Shown here: piece by piece, positions 43,958 through 53,412 of the stretch
How positions within the stretch are numbered: the stretch's first letter is position 1
Layout of the letters: each line of letters opens with the position of its first letter
Assembly (NCBI GenBank): GCA_012934845.2
Contig: WNNJ02003316.1
Span: 1-64,000, forward strand
From: Pomphorhynchus laevis
Taxonomy: Eukaryota; Acanthocephala; Palaeacanthocephala; Echinorhynchida; Pomphorhynchidae
DNA: 64,000 bases
Direction of reading: 5' to 3'
Position numbers and translations under genes: made by a program
Notes under the pieces: generated by a model
Seen by the model: only the letters and a program-made list of their open reading frames with translations
Databases searched by the model: none
Told to the model about the DNA's origin: nothing

Positions 43958-44812
43958 ATGGACCGATTTCTCTTAAACAGAATTAGCCTTCGGATGATAA
44001 TGCGGTTAAATATCGAAGCGTATCAAGCTGTAAACGATGATCATCACAATATCGATTCTAAATATTCATATATAGATCCAAACTGTGCTATAAACGAAGT
44101 TGTCAAAGAGGCATATCGCAATTCAAAAGAAGTTTGCGAACAAACCTACCGATTTAATTCACCTAATATAAATCTGGAAGAGATCAACACTGTGGAAAGC
44201 AATCAAACAATTTCATGTGCTTATCCAAGGACACATCTACATCTTATTTTATTTGAGGTTTTAAAAAATGCAATGCGTGCCGTAATCGAGCATTCTGAGT
44301 TTGTAGTCAAACAGCAACTTAACATTGCCGATTACTCTGATGCAGCACAGAAAAATCAACTTACACAATTTTTAAATATGGTTGAAACAGAGATAGCAAA
44401 TAGACCTATCGACGTGAAAATATACAAAGGTACTGAAGATATTACTATTTTAATTAACGATTCAGGAGGTGGATTCCCGTTTTCACTGTCATACGGTTTA
44501 TTCCAGTATCTGTTCACGACCGCTAATATAAATCTATTACATCAAAATAACATTTGTTCAACTATGCATACTACCGGTGTGGCTCCGATAGCTGGATTTG
44601 GTTGTGGATTGCCAATCAGCAGACTATACGCTCGATATTTTACTGGTGATTTAAAGATTTCAACTATTGAAGGTCGGGGTACAACCGCTTATGTTTATTT
44701 AAAAGCAAAACCGTCCGAAGCTAGGGAAATTATTCCCGTATATACATCAGTTATGAAGAAAATATACAGAAGTCAAAGTCTGGCCCCACAGTGGACTAGT
44801 AAAAAGAAATGA
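43958..44812 (+). CDS. PDK: PDK-type mitochondrial kinase, ATPase/kinase domain
   Basis: 284 aa, one uninterrupted frame, stop at 44810-44812. It begins inside the family pattern: FMDRFLLNRISLRMI aligns with the PDK helix FLDRFYTNRISFRML, so the frame should be joined to an upstream part. The GHKL ATPase motifs follow: N-box FEVLKNAMRAV (E100, N104), D-box NDSGGGFP (D168), GFGCGLPISRLYARYF (213-228) with the PDK-specific SRLYARYF, and GRGTTAYVYLKA. A loop between N-box and D-box (about 118-150) is some 20 residues longer than usual. The open frame extends upstream of ATG 43958 only to an in-frame TAA at 43913 and contains no AG acceptor in that stretch. Motif residues are intact, which argues for selection. 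Confidence 0.85.
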   Translation: MDRFLLNRISLRMIMRLNIEAYQAVNDDHHNIDSKYSYIDPNCAINEVVKEAYRNSKEVCEQTYRFNSPNINLEEINTVESNQTISCAYPRTHLHLILFEVLKNAMRAVIEHSEFVVKQQLNIADYSDAAQKNQLTQFLNMVETEIANRPIDVKIYKGTEDITILINDSGGGFPFSLSYGLFQYLFTTANINLLHQNNICSTMHTTGVAPIAGFGCGLPISRLYARYFTGDLKISTIEGRGTTAYVYLKAKPSEAREIIPVYTSVMKKIYRSQSLAPQWTSKKK

Positions 44813-44849
44813 AGTATGATAAAGGTTTATCAATAAGCTACTATTGTTG

Positions 44850-45020
44850 AGATAATCAATTGTCAACTTAATATCCCATTCTGAAATATTTTCTTTTATT
44901 CCTCAATTTTGTTTAATAAGTTAAGATCATATTAATTATTTAGTATTTTTTACTGGTAAATTTACTCTCTCTGTGCGTGACTAACTTCAAAAAATCGTAT
45001 TTTAAATTTTTTGTTTTCTT
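44850..45020 (+). repeat. Dispersed repeat, second copy
   Basis: Counterpart of 26330-26540 (TTCCTCAATTTTGTTTAATA, TGGTAAATTTACTCTCT, GACTAACTTCAAAAAATCG). It starts 40 bp after the PDK stop and runs into Penelope-like sequence. Confidence 0.7.
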
Positions 45021-45029
45021 ATTAATATT

Positions 45030-47330
45030 TTGTTGATATACATTTTACTATTTTCTGTTTGATTTTATATTTATAGTTTTTTTTACCTAGTTTTTAATTT
45101 GCATATAGTTACTTATTTAAATTATTTTCAAAAAAGACAATGCAATTACATATTGTTGCAATTCTTAAAATTTCATTATTTAATGTATTATATTTTATAT
45201 TATATGGTATGCATGAATGATCATGCAAAAATATTTTTCTTGCAAATTTAAATATGTCATCTTTACAATATAAATTAATAGTAGTTTTAGTTAATGTTAA
45301 TTTAATGTTCATTTAATGTTAATTTAATTTTATTATTTAATGTATTATATTTTATATTATATGGTATGCACGAATGCTCATGCAAAAATATGTTTCTTGT
45401 GAATTTAAATATGTCATTTTTACGATATAAATTAATAGTAGTTTTAACTTATGTTAATTTAATGTTCATATCTAGATATACACCTTCTTTATCATTAATA
45501 TTAGTTTAATTAAGAATTAGACTACCTGGAAAATTATATAATTATATATATTACATATATATAATATATGTGTTATATTTTATATTATATAAAATATAAC
45601 TAGGAATTACATAGACAATTAATTACATGGAGAAAATTACGATATGGCTGCTCTGTCGGATGTCGGTGTTCAGTTCGATTTCATCAGTATACGATCTATG
45701 CTTTTTGCAGATGATGTTGTCTTGTTGGGCTCTTATCCTGAGGACTTATAATGATCAATTTACGACAGAATGCCAAACAACATGGATGTTGGTTAGTACT
45801 TCATGTTGGTTAGTACTTGGATTGAGGAAAATGTTTTTACTGATGTGGTTAGTACTTCAAGTATCTTAGGTATTGTTCTCGAGTGACATCATGAACATTA
45901 AGGAGATTAAGATGCGGATTTGTGTAGCTAACGCACCAATGCTTTCTGTTTACATGTATGTCGTGGTAAAGCGGGAGTTTAGTCTTCAGGTGAAGCTTTC
46001 GGTATACCATGCAATCTTCGTCACTTTTTTAGCCTACGATCATGAGCTTTGGGTTATGACCAAAAAAATAAGATCTCGGATACAGACGACCGAAATAAGG
46101 TTCCTTCGCGGTATGGTCGGTATTGGCCTTAGAGATAAGGTTAGGAATTCGGTCATCCGGGATGTACTCGGGGTATAGTCGCTGCTTCTCTACATCGAAG
46201 AAAGTCAGTTGAGATGGCTAGGACACGTTATTATGATGCCTAGGGATCGCCTTCCTCGATAGGTTTTCCAGGCCGAACTCTCTGTAAAGAAACCTCGAGT
46301 TAGACCTAGATACCGGTGGAGAGATCAAATCTCGAAACTGGCCGAAGAACGCCTTAGGCTATCTGACAGAGAACTCTGGGCTGTCTCCCATGATTGCTAT
46401 GTCTAGAGTAGCTTGGTTCGTACACTGCATCAACGACCTGACACACTGAATTGCGGTTGATAAAAAAATCTCGTGAACTTTTATTTTTTCTTGCCAAGAA
46501 ATTGTTATTATTATGCATGAATGCTCATGCAAATTTGTAAATTTTAATATGTCATCTATTTTAGGAAAAGCGTACTAAAATCTTACGTATTTATATTCTG
46601 AAAATTTATTCATTTTGTTTGTTCTAAAAATTCTTTTGTGGAATACCGAGATAGTGTTTTATACTAATATTAATTTCGATTATCCTACAATATTTCTTGA
46701 AGTGTTTAATTACTTTAAGTATTATTAACCACTTTATTATTATTAAGGAAAAATTTCAGCTCGCAGATGCAATCAAGTACAATTTAAGTATTTTATTCAT
46801 ATAGACAGAAAGTGGTTTTAATGTACATTTAAACGCACTACATATGAACCTAGGTTTTATTGGATTTTTATGTAATTTTGGATTCCAATATAATATAGGT
46901 ATAGTTTTATTATCTAATTCAACCTTTATACCCTTTTTATCCATTATAGAACAGTGACTTGTAATAATTGTTTCTAAACTCAACTCACTACGTTCATATG
47001 TTGGATTTACATTTAAATCATTAAAATTAACCTCTTTTATTAGTATATCATAATAAAGCTTTTTGCATATGAAGACAACGTTATTACTAGCTTTATCAAT
47101 AGTTGTTATTATATAGTTATCCTTTAATTTAGTAAGTTCTTTATACACATCTTTATTAATTTTATCTTTCCCTTTATAATTGTTTGCTATTTTCATTTTA
47201 TTTTGAATTTTATCAAATATATAATATTTCCTAATGTTTATCTTAGATGTATTTAAGTTTTCGTAAATAAGCAGCATATTGAAATAATAATTTAAGTTAT
47301 TTAATAACAAAATTTAATTTTTTATTATTT
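45030..47330 (-). mobile_element. Penelope-like (YIDD-type) element relic, split by an RTE LINE
   Basis: Fossil on the minus strand. The upstream coding part at 47310-46756 has TIDKASNNVVFICKKLYYDI and IPILYWNPKLHKNPIKPRFI, the region before the RT fingers in this family. The 3' RT part ([37 protein letters not shown]) is at 45312-45109, and a tandem partial copy of it at 45535-45320. A fragment at 46500-46560 shows that the plus-strand RTE LINE (45630-46490) entered this element. The YIDD box region itself is lost. It is broken and old. Confidence 0.7.
45630..46490 (+). mobile_element. RTE-clade LINE, 3' RT fragment
   Basis: The plus strand shows the RT catalytic box and C-terminus of an RTE-type element: SMLFADDVVLLGSYPEDL (45692-45745), then in the frame 45873-46178 YVVVKREFSLQVKLSVYHAI, YDHELWVMTKKIRSRIQTTE and IRFLRGMVGIGLRDKVRNSV, and downstream SQLRWLGHVIMMP-RDRLP and RYRWRDQISKLAEERLRLSD. 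The order and wording match RTE/Rex-type LINEs. It is 5'-truncated just upstream of the catalytic box and carries a stop after PEDL and frame changes near 45760-45870 and 46175-46270. The 3' end near 46490 meets Penelope-like sequence. Confidence 0.8.
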
Positions 47331-47334
47331 TTAT

Positions 47335-47435
47335 ACAATCGTATAAAAATACATTTTTTACAATCGTCTAGCTTTCAGATCGTCCAGCTTCCAGATAGTT
47401 CAGCTGTCAGATCGTCCAGCTTTCAGATCAAAGCA
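47335..47435. repeat. 17-bp minisatellite, about 4 units
   Basis: Repeats of TTCAGATCGTCCAGCTT with small changes at about 47365-47430, between the Penelope-like relic and the RLE-type element. 47436-47572 is A/T-rich spacer. Confidence 0.8.
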
Positions 47436-47572
47436 CTGAGTATTCTTAGATAAATATTACAAAAAAAATTTAACGAGAAATATTCTCGATCAGACACTAC
47501 TATTAATATAAAAAATATTGGTTAAAAAATTCTTGATTAAAGCTACTTTTACAATTAATATATACACATCCA

Positions 47573-50490
47573 ATGCCTAAAGGACGTCCTGACAATGTAT
47601 TGAAATGCTGTCATTGCAATGGATAGGCTGCAAAATGCAAAAACTGCAAATGTGTTAAGGGCGGTCGAAAATGCACAACATGTAGAGTGGACGGATGTAT
47701 CAATAAGACGGATATAAGTACATCGTCCGATAGAATAGAATAGAATTTATTTAGAGTGACCGTTATGGTAAAATAGAACCATTTACAGGCCCACTATAAA
47801 AATTAAAAGACAAGTTTACGTCCGATGAGTGTTTAAACTTGTATGTAGAGTTATTGAATTGATTGCGGCTGAAAGTGTTATTTTAGTTCGTTTGCAAGAA
47901 GTATGGCGATCAAGGAAGCTTTGAAGTGTTTAAGCGACGTCAATGATTTTGTGTCTCGAGGAAGTTTGTTCCAAAGGCGTGGTGCAGCGATGGTGAACGC
48001 ACGATATCCGTGATTACCGTTGTGACGGGGGACGAAAAGCGAGTAGGAGCGATGACTTCTTAGGGAGAGACCAGTCGTCATATTGGATGCGCTATCAGGA
48101 AGATATAGATAAGGAGGGTCCGATGTATGTATTTTAACTGGAATTCCGGAAACTAATACAGACACGCTATAGAAGCAGAATCTTCACAAATAAATGCATA
48201 TCAAGATCATACAAACAGAACAGTAATTACTGATGTTTCTCAGATTGTATCTGTGAATAATGGAATTTCTAATAACTTAGAAATTTGTAATATTGAAGGG
48301 ATATATCAAGTGGTTATTCAATGAAAGCCAAATATCATGGTGCTCCCTCGATGTTCTGCAAGTAATACTATAATTGATACTATCGCAAACTTCTATTTCG
48401 ATGTTGCACGAAAAAATAATAATGAGAACTCTGTTCTCAAGTCTGCTACAGTTTTTTACTATGCGTTCTCCAAAGAATTCCATCGAAAAAAGTTAATATG
48501 ATTCGAAAAACATTAGAGAACATACTGGCTTTGTGGTCTACAAAAAAATATAAAGAGTTTTTGACAAGGCCAATTACCTACAAGTAGCATTTAGTGAACC
48601 TAGAAAAGATTCACATATGACGGATTCGAAAAAGAATTATGCTAGACTAATGTTACGAGGGAAAGTTGCTGTAAGTTTCGCGATTCTTGATAACAATGAT
48701 TCGTCAGGTCCGTTAGGCCCTAATGTTATGGTTGGATCTTCATATGTCAAGGAAGTGCTTGAAAATCTACACCCTATCCCAGAAAATTCACATCTTGATT
48801 CTTTTCTGTCATCACTAATTCATGGAGCGATCACGCATCACTCTGTACGCTTCACGCAAATTGACAAAGACGCTATTATCAAAGCTTGTAAAAAGACTTA
48901 CGGAAGTGCAGGACCGTCAGGATGTGATTCGAGTCTATGGAAACGTATGCTCACAGGCTTCGGAAATCATTCACGTAACCTAGCCGGGACTTTGGCTGAA
49001 TTCACAATTCGATTAACTACTGATAAAATTCCTCCTCGTGTTCTTGGATATTTCATGGATATTTCGTTAACGCTAAGAACACACAATTGCTTACTCATCT
49101 ATCTAAAATGAAGCAAGCATGCCCATTGAAAGAAATTGGAATTTCATCGGATGGTATTATGATACTTGGCATTCCTATAGGCACTACCGAGTATGTAGAT
49201 TCGGTTGCACTTGATAAATCTCAAAGTTGGACTCGTCTACTTGATCGTTTAGTAGAAATAGCCAAAGTTGATCCACATGTATCTTATATCGGTCTTACAA
49301 AATCAGTACAATGGAAATGAACTCACTTTTTCAGAAATACAACATTTGAATGCGTGCATTTGTCAACGTTGTTGACCATATTAAAAGACAAGCTTTTACC
49401 ATCTTTAACAAGTCGAACCTTGAATCATGATTGGTGGACAATATTGACCTCACCTCTTAAACTAGGAGGTCTAGGCGTATTAGACCCCATTTTCACATCC
49501 ACACTGGAGTATGAAAACGCACAACTAATCTGTAATACTTATGATTCTGAATATACAGGAGAAACTCTGCGACAAGTACAATCAGATGTTATAAAAAGTA
49601 TTTCTTGTCAACGAATTAATGTTTACAAGAACCGCTTAATTGATGTCAAACAAAGGGCTCAACAAGCAGTATGTAATGCAATTAACCATGCTACTCAGAA
49701 TTGCGCTTCATCATGGCTAAGTGCGCTTCCTCTAGCCGTTGATAATTTTCATCTCCATTCTTATGAATTTAGGGATGCCATATGTTCCAGATATAGATGA
49801 AATCCACCAGATCTCAAAAAAACATGTATATGCGGTACAACAATGGCATTATTCACGAAGTATCATGTAAACGAGGTGGTGTACCAATAATCCGTCACAA
49901 CGATATTCGGAACACGATCGCTTATGCATTATAAGAGATATGTCACGGCGTCGAAGTCGAACCAACTTTGCAAAAGATTCCAGACAGCTTAGAATTCATG
50001 AATAATTCAACAACGAAAAATAACAATGCGCGCCTAGACATTTCATGTTATGGACTACAGGACAATCGATATAAGCGGACGTTTTTTGACGTCAATGTTT
50101 TTTCAGTACATGCTCCGTCATATGCCAGCAGTTCGCCTCTCGCCGCCTTTGAATATAATGAAAATCGCAAAAACAGCAAATACAATGAAAGAATTGTCAG
50201 TGTGGAAGAAAGCAAATTTATACCGTTAATTTTTTCATCATCAGGAGGAGTTGGACCGCGAGCTCTTAAGCTACTCAAGGACATTGCCTCGATATCATCA
50301 AGGTTTAAATCAGGAAAGTATAGTGATGTTTTGGTTCACTTTAAACGCAAGATTAGCTTATCGATCCCACGTGCTTCTTCACTGTGCTGCGAATGCTGCG
50401 ATTAAGTAGAAGACATCCAATCTTTCTGACAATAAATGTCATTTATAGGCTCGTTTCCGGGAACCTAATTTCTGTAAATTAACTTTTCTT
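47573..50490 (+). mobile_element. RLE-type non-LTR element lacking the RT core (deletion derivative)
   Basis: The N-terminus at 47573 (MPKGRPDNVLKCCHCN) keeps the nine-cysteine domain at 47606-47698, with one stop in it. At about 47745 a LINE 3' piece interrupts it, and coding similarity resumes near 48200. 48617-49060 gives the pre-RT region (TYGSAGPSGCDSSLWKRML). The sequence then jumps to VNAKNTQLLTHLSKM and SSDGIMILGIPIGTTEYVDS, skipping about 590 bp that hold all RT catalytic aspartates. The join contains GGATATTTC twice (49046-49054, 49057-49065). The rest follows: KLGGLGVLDPIF (49354-49800), then ARLDISCYGLQDNRYKRTFF (49968-50405). The 3'UTR motif is at 50445-50482. Confidence 0.85.
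47745..48170 (-). mobile_element. LINE 3' end inserted in the RLE-type element
   Basis: The minus frame 48165-47878 reads DSASNMTTGLSLRSHRSYSL, GNHGYRAFTIAAPRLWNKLP and LTSLKHFKASLIAILL, the C-terminus of a CR1/L2-group LINE. The minus-strand 3'UTR ends at about 47740 in AATAAATTCTATTCTATTC, an ATTCT microsatellite tail as these LINEs use. It is heavily 5'-truncated (about 420 bp). It splits the N-terminal region of the surrounding element. Confidence 0.8.
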
Positions 50491-50539
50491 TTTCAAAAAA
50501 ATTGTCAAAAAATACAAATTTTTATTATAAAATACAATT

Positions 50540-50970
50540 AAAAATTACAATTAGAAGGTTACCCGAAAATGGGCCCTAATATAATCATTAAATATTAAAT
50601 TTAAGACTCTATTCATTAAATCATCAGCCATCCGTAGCGGATCCACGACTGGTTATACACGAATGGATTTGCTGTCCGTGCTCGAACCGGTGAAATCCTG
50701 AGCGGGGGCTGCGAAGACACATAGAAGTTGATCGCGCAAGGGAGAAGCTTATCTTACGTCGGATAAGTTTGACACATGTCGCATAGTCTGTTTCGCGCTT
50801 ATTGGCCAACATCCTGGCTATTGCCTTCAGAACACAATCTCCGGCCTTTCTAACGCCTCCCGAAGAAGAAAACACTATCGGTGTAAATTGGGCCCTCTCT
50901 ACAGTTACAATACGTTTAAGGTAACGGGCGTGTTTGCGCTAGTCGTGATAGCTGTGGACTGATAAAGGCA
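50540..50970 (-). mobile_element. RLE-type element, C-terminal fragment plus 3'UTR
   Basis: The minus frame from about 50960 to 50624 reads KHARYLKRIVTVERAQFTPI, VFSSSGGVRKAGDCVLKAIA and LIRRKISFSLARSTSMCLRS, the last 110 or so residues of the family. Its 3'UTR contains the shared motif at 50540-50578. It faces the plus-strand copy tail-to-tail, 3' ends about 60 bp apart. Confidence 0.85.
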
Positions 50971-51425
50971 ATCTCTCAGAATTTTTTATCATTATTATTT
51001 AAATAATAATTATTTAAACTAAATTAATAGTGGTTTTAATTGAAATCAAGAGATCGGAATCTAAAATGGCTATTATATTTTTAAGAGTCTGCAAAGAAAA
51101 TAGTTTAATTCCACGAAGTGCAAAGTTGACATGCGGTATTAAAATTTTTTTAACGACTCAACATTCTCATATAGGTAAGTAGGCAACTTTTGAATTTTAC
51201 TATTTATTTTGAGTTTACAGTTTCTAATCGTTTACAACATCAATCAGTTAATTTTTTTCAAAATTTGTTTAATATTCTTAGCTTAAATCATTTAGAAATG
51301 CTAAATAATTATTTAAATATAAATGTAATTATATTGAATTTCTTATTGTTTTTAAAAACCTTAAAAAGTTTTTGTTTTTGTACAATTTACAAAAGCATTA
51401 CGTGTATATTCAAAGTGTTAGATTC
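50971..51425. other. AT-rich spacer
   Basis: No gene recognised. The 91-codon plus frame at 51190-51465 is low complexity and carries no family motif of its own. Confidence 0.4.
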
Positions 51426-51429
51426 TATG

Positions 51430-52990
51430 AATGTGACCCAAACAGAATTTACGATAAATTTGTAAATTGGTCTAATCAAGAATTAAGTACTAATCAAGAT
51501 AAAGTCTTAAATTTGGGTCATATCTTTACACCAAGGATAATATTTTCAGAACCTAAAATTTCCACTGAATTCGAAAAAAACTTGTTTTAATTCAAAAAAC
51601 TATATAAATAATTAAACTAAATACATAAGCTTAAAATTTAAGAAACTCTTAAAGTAAGGTTCAAACCAAGAGTAATTAAACAAAAACATTAAAATTGTCA
51701 AAAACTAAATTAGCAAAAAGGACTCGGTAATTTGTTAAAAATAATTTGATAAAAAATAATTGTTTTGTTGTAATGAATAGCGTAGAATATATAAAATTAG
51801 GTAAGGATGTTATTAACAATTCAAATTTTAATAAATTAAACTGAGATGATACATTAAAAATACAGACAGAATTTTATAATTTTTGGAAAAAGATGAAAAT
51901 AAATAATAAAATAGATAACATTTTAAGAACTTATTTATCAAAAAATGCGAACTCTGGTTCTCTGTACTTACTCCCAAAAATTCATAAAAAGGAATATTGT
52001 TCTAGACATATTATTGCATCACATATGACATATTCATATACCATATCAGAAATAATTGCGAGGAAAATTAAATCATTATTAGATATATTCCATTTTTCCA
52101 ACGTTAAGGGTGTAATGCATTTCTATCAAATGATCCGTGACTATAATGCAAAGGGTAAAACGATTATTAGTTTTGACATCGTTTAGATGTTCACTAATGT
52201 GCCCACAAATAAAGCTATTGAGCTAGTCGCAAAACTATTAGAGGAAAATTCGGACGATTCCTTTAAACTTTGTTTTGAAGAGTGGACTGAGTTGCTTGTT
52301 TTATGTACAAATAAAACAATTTTTTAATTTAATGAAGAGGTATATGAACAAAATTATTAGTGAATTATATATGAGAAATTGAGAATTAAATAATATCACT
52401 AAGATGGATGGAATTGTTGTGTGGATTAGATATGTCAATGATACGTTTGCTATTTGTGATAACACAATCGATGTACAGGACATCTTAAGAGCAATAAATT
52501 GTTTTGATGAAAATATTCAGTAGACAATAGAATTAGAATTAGATTATAGATTAACATTTTTAGATGTCGTCGTTAGTAGAACATCAAATGATATTTTAAA
52601 AACATCCGTTTATTATAAAAATTCAAATAATTTAAATGGTGTTTCGTAGAATAGCAATGTCCCAATACCTTGGAAAGAATTGGGACATAAGTAGCGCTTA
52701 TTGTTGGACATTAATATTCGTGAAATATTAATGCCTCAACATCTTGGAAAATATGTGCTGGCAATTCGTTGTTTTTACGAAATAAGATGATTGTTTCCGA
52801 TATATAAATGAACTTGAAACAAATAATAAGATAATTAGAATTCTATAAGATAAAACGGTTTTCCATCATAAGGAATTAAAAAGGCTTTCTACAAAAGTAC
52901 CAAAACGGATGAACAAGTTGTTTATGGCCCAGAACGAGAAAAGAAATACATAGGATTATAATTTATAAATAACTTTTGGAATATTATTTC
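51430..52990 (+). mobile_element. Penelope-like element relic, second family
   Basis: Fossil with the Penelope RT order: KVLNLGHIFTPR (about 51510), GSLYLLPKIHKKEYCSRHII (51955-52015), TIISFDIV and MFTNVPTNKAIELVAKLLEE (52165-52245), WTELLVLCTNKTIF, then a YVNDTFAICD-type catalytic region (52430-52470) and LTFLDVVVSRTS (52550-52585). It is distinct from the YIDD-type family elsewhere in the window. No GIY-YIG nuclease could be recognised. Incomplete, many breaks, looks old. Confidence 0.75.
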
Positions 52991-53412
52991 AAAAGATTTA
53001 TTCGAAACAATAAAACATTAAATCAAATCAGCTAACTGAGTCTACGTATTTAATATAATTAAAAAATAAACAAAACATAATAATGCTAAATCAAAATTTA
53101 ACAATTAAAAAAATTGTTGTGAGATTTTTTATAATTTAAATTGTCAATAACAGTGACCCTTTTCATTATTTAATTTTCGAATTATGACGGAAGAATTATG
53201 ACGATGTTTTCTTAGTCCGTAGTATCGATATGAATTTTTTTTAATTATTAAATCAGCTAACTGAGTCTACGTATTTAATATAATTATAAACTAAACATAA
53301 TAATTAAAATCAATATGATAATTTTTTTTTTTTATAATTTTTTTTAAATACAAACATTTAAGAATACAGTCAAATAATAGTTATTAAGTCTTGTTCCATG
53401 CTGACTAACTGA
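52991..53412 (-). repeat. Two Penelope-family termini and the 3' flank of the next element
   Basis: TCAGCTAACTGAGTCTACG followed by TATTTAATATAATT occurs at 53031-53065 and 53254-53285, the minus-strand terminus of the YIDD-type family. A run of T and TTTTTTTAAAT at 53321-53350 is probably the A-rich tail of the minus-strand RLE-type element that starts at 53413. Confidence 0.65.

Noticed and set aside
38782-44812. Branched-chain ketoacid dehydrogenase kinase (BCKDK) rather than PDK
   Set aside because: SRLYARYF-GDL and the NRIS-RM helix follow PDK wording more closely. It is not excluded outright, as the copy is diverged.
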